In this document: positions 61,967-64,000 of the stretch, in pieces | How the letters are laid out: each line of letters opens with the position of its first letter | Position numbering within the stretch: the first letter of the stretch is position 1 | DNA from: Winogradskyella jejuensis | GTDB taxonomy: Bacteria > Bacteroidota > Bacteroidia > Flavobacteriales > Flavobacteriaceae | Direction of reading: 5' to 3' | DNA: 64,000 nt | Assembly: GCF_900129745.1 (NCBI RefSeq) | Contig: NZ_FQWS01000001.1 | Coordinates: forward strand, 930,001 to 994,000 | Position numbers and translations under genes: made by a program | The notes under the pieces: generated by a model | The model's database searches: none | The model's input: only the letters and a program-made list of their open reading frames with translations | What the model was told of the DNA's origin: nothing

Positions 61967-64000
61967 CTAACGCTTCATAAGCTTTTGGATCTTATTCATT
62001 CCATTAGAACTTTGAATGTTTAACATGTAAATGCCACTATTCAGTCCTGAGATATCAATACTTTTTTCAGAAGTAATAGTATCAACAGACCACTGTACTT
62101 GTTGTACCATTTTACCTGTTAAGTCATATATCTTTAACGTCATATCTACAGCGCCATTTTGCATATCCATTCCTAATCCTACGTTTACCGAAGAGGATGC
62201 CGGATTTGGATAGAATCTAACAGAGTTCTCAATAGTTTGAATATCATCAGTCAAGTCAATTAAAACCTCTTCAGCTTTCGTTGTTGGTCCAGCCGATAAA
62301 TTAATATTATCAATAGCAATATCTGCTTGCCATGTACTTCCTGTAACTCTGTTGAATCTTAGTTGCACACTATTTCCAGCATAAGCTGATAAATCTACAC
62401 TTTGAGATAACCAAGCATTGGTTTTATCGCCAGTTTCACTCCATAAAGTCGTCCAGCTTGCACCATTATCATTACTAGCTTCTAAGGCAATGCTTCCCAT
62501 ATCTGTAGCTCCATTCATATGATAGTTAAATGTGAATGTTGCTCCAGACTGAGCCGATAAATCGTAACATGGCGAAGTTATAATTGCACGCTTATTTGGG
62601 TAACCTGTGCCGTTTCCTGAAGCCTCCACGAAGATATAATCGCTTCCTTGGATTGCACTCGATGGACCGGTTCCGTTAGATGGTGTTCCATTAGCATCAA
62701 CGGTCCAGTTTAAATCGTCTGCACTACTTTGTGACCAATCACCGATTGAACCTTCAAAACCTTGCGCATATGGGAATGAACTCACACCACCGGAACACGA
62801 TGGAGTTGTTGGTACACCTTCAGTTAAGCTTATATCATCAATTGCCACATCAGATTGCCAAGTTCCACCAGTAATTCTGTTGAAACGCAATTGTATTCCG
62901 CTACCTATGTAAGGCGCTAAATCAATATTTACGGTTAACCATTGGTTGCCTTGGTTTCCAGTTTGATTCCATAAGCTCGTCCAAGTTGCACCTTCGTCGT
63001 TAGTAACTTCTAAATCTACTGAACCGCCATTTGTTGAACCAAACATATGATACTTAAAGCTGAAATTTGCTTCTGTTACAGTTGATAAATCAAAACATGG
63101 TGAAGTGATAATCGCTCGTTTGTTAGGGAAACCTGTTCCGTTTCCTGAAGCTTCTACATAAATATAATTACTGCCTTGAACTGCACTCGATGGACCAGTA
63201 TTATTACTTGGTGTTCCGTTAGCGTCAACTGTCCAATTTATATCATCTGCATTAGACTGTGTCCAAGCGCCGATTCCACCTTCGAAACCTTCAGCATATG
63301 GGAATGTTGAAATTCCGCCAGAACAACCATTCGCTGCTTCATTTACATTAACAGTTCTGCTTACTGGAGTTGCTGCATTTCCTGCCGCATCACTTACATT
63401 ATACGTTAATGTGTATGTACCAGCTACATTTGTGTTTACTGAACCTGAAACAACAATACTTGCCGTTAAGTTACCATCAATATTATCTGACGCTGTTGCG
63501 CCTGCATCTGAATACGCATCTCCAACTGTAAGGTTTACTGTCGCTGAACCATTAAGCGTAATTATTGGCGCAATTGTATCTGCACTCACCACAACACTTC
63601 TTGAAATACTTGCTGAATTTCCAGCAGCATCACTAACACTATATGTTACAGTGTATGTTCCTGCAGTATTTGTATTTACTGTACCTGAAGTTACAATACT
63701 CGAAGTTAAATTTCCATCGATATTATCTGTTGCTGTTGCGCCTAACTCATTATAAGTATCGCCAACATTTAAGTTAATTGTCGCTGCGCCGTTTAATGAA
63801 ATTACTGGTGCCGTTGTATCTGGATTTACAGTAACCGTACGCGAAGTACTTGCTGAATTTCCAGCTGCATCACTTACAGAATATGTTACTGTATATGTTC
63901 CTGCAACGTTTGTGTTTACAGTCCCTGATATTACGATACTAGAAGTAAGGTTTCCATCTATATTATCAGTTGCCGTTGCACCTTGCTCGTTATAGGTTTG
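61967..64000 (-). CDS. T9SS-secreted repeat protein, N-terminus beyond the window
   Basis: The frame is open from the stop at 61967 to the right edge (677 residues visible); a GTG at 63592 is internal, not the start. Visible domains in order are two complete DUF5011-like Ig units and the end of a third upstream one (TATDNIDGNLTSSIV), then two MAM-like modules (YAEGFEGGIGAWTQ and YAQGFEGSIGDWSQ), and a C-terminal type A sorting domain (FYPNPASSSVNVGLG). The missing N-terminal part is likely another enzyme such as a metallopeptidase (inference from the neighbour). The DNA of the repeats is highly similar within and between the two genes. Confidence 0.85.
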   Translation of the reverse strand, partial: QTYNEQGATATDNIDGNLTSSIVISGTVNTNVAGTYTVTYSVSDAAGNSASTSRTVTVNPDTTAPVISLNGAATINLNVGDTYNELGATATDNIDGNLTSSIVTSGTVNTNTAGTYTVTYSVSDAAGNSASISRSVVVSADTIAPIITLNGSATVNLTVGDAYSDAGATASDNIDGNLTASIVVSGSVNTNVAGTYTLTYNVSDAAGNAATPVSRTVNVNEAANGCSGGISTFPYAEGFEGGIGAWTQSNADDINWTVDANGTPSNNTGPSSAVQGSNYIYVEASGNGTGFPNKRAIITSPCFDLSTVTEANFSFKYHMFGSTNGGSVDLEVTNDEGATWTSLWNQTGNQGNQWLTVNIDLAPYIGSGIQLRFNRITGGTWQSDVAIDDISLTEGVPTTPSCSGGVSSFPYAQGFEGSIGDWSQSSADDLNWTVDANGTPSNGTGPSSAIQGSDYIFVEASGNGTGYPNKRAIITSPCYDLSAQSGATFTFNYHMNGATDMGSIALEASNDNGASWTTLWSETGDKTNAWLSQSVDLSAYAGNSVQLRFNRVTGSTWQADIAIDNINLSAGPTTKAEEVLIDLTDDIQTIENSVRFYPNPASSSVNVGLGMDMQNGAVDMTLKIYDLTGKMVQQVQWSVDTITSEKSIDISGLNSGIYMLNIQSSNGMNKIQKLMKR

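Noticed and set aside
63590..63592. GTG at 63592 as start of the last gene
   Set aside because: The frame is open upstream to the window edge and codes for further DUF5011 units; the gene has no start inside the window.
58742..63755. Plus-strand frames over the large repeat genes (for example 58742-59050 and 63411-63755)
   Set aside because: They are antisense shadows of the DUF5011 repeats; their apparent similarity to each other only reflects the repeated DNA.

Overview
This 64 kb window comes from a low-GC member of the Bacteroidetes, almost certainly a marine or aquatic Flavobacteriaceae (the Winogradskyella/Psychroserpens/Olleya type is a guess I cannot prove). The evidence is type IX secretion (T9SS) C-terminal sorting domains, several promoters of the Bacteroidetes form TAnnTTTG, many short lipoproteins with a Cys lipobox, and little use of Shine-Dalgarno sequences. 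No prophage, insertion sequence, CRISPR array or rRNA was seen; this is mostly chromosomal core and near-core DNA.

Region by region. 1-6.2 kb: a minus-strand set of exported redox-type proteins (a mono-haem cytochrome c lipoprotein, YceI, an OB-fold protein, a DUF5777 beta-barrel and a Cys-rich HMA-like protein, then a lipoprotein combining COG4315 repeats with two cupredoxin domains). Divergent to it is a membrane-anchored Cache-LytTR regulator. Two promoter regions carry matching 20-bp-period direct repeats. 6.4-8.7 kb: DUF4136 lipoprotein, tRNA-Asn with a duplicated 3' end, and rseP. 8.8-12.5 kb: a Sco protein, feoA, feoB and a 45-residue Cys-rich Feo-associated protein. 12.6-18.3 kb: a DtxR/MntR-type regulator behind an 18-bp palindrome, an outer-membrane protein and a complete metal ABC importer whose two permeases both end in winged-helix-like domains. 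18.3-33.6 kb: housekeeping and envelope genes (DnaJ/TerB protein, bacilliredoxin, PlsC-like acyltransferase, HD hydrolase, a very large FG-GAP/ASPIC lipoprotein with a vanadium-haloperoxidase-like partner, radical SAM protein, enoyl-CoA hydratase, NtrY-like kinase, HemJ-like protein, VOC protein, sortilin-like BNR protein).

33.6-44.5 kb: MATE transporter and hemH on the minus strand, an AraC-type regulator, and divergent from it the haem operon hemA - hemC/hemD fusion - hemE - EI24 protein - GNAT - hemF - hemB. With hemJ at 29.4 kb the window holds every step from glutamyl-tRNA to protohaem except glutamate-1-semialdehyde aminomutase. 44.6-47.8 kb: a two-component system whose leader and whose downstream neighbour have twin promoters with the same 11-bp-spaced GGTTAAC direct repeats placed at exactly the same distance from the -7 box. 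47.9-57.3 kb: a T9SS type B protein, a CNNM/CorC transporter, a DNA methyltransferase, a serine hydrolase, a penicillin acylase, small membrane proteins and a DEDD exonuclease. 57.4-64 kb: two neighbouring giant T9SS proteins built from the same modules; the second runs off the right edge.

The two observations most likely to be new are regulatory: the repeat family linking the LytTR protein to the cytochrome/cupredoxin module, and the twin promoters of the two-component system with a 28-codon ORF and a terminator in its leader. Iron, manganese and copper handling, haem synthesis and redox proteins are unusually concentrated here.
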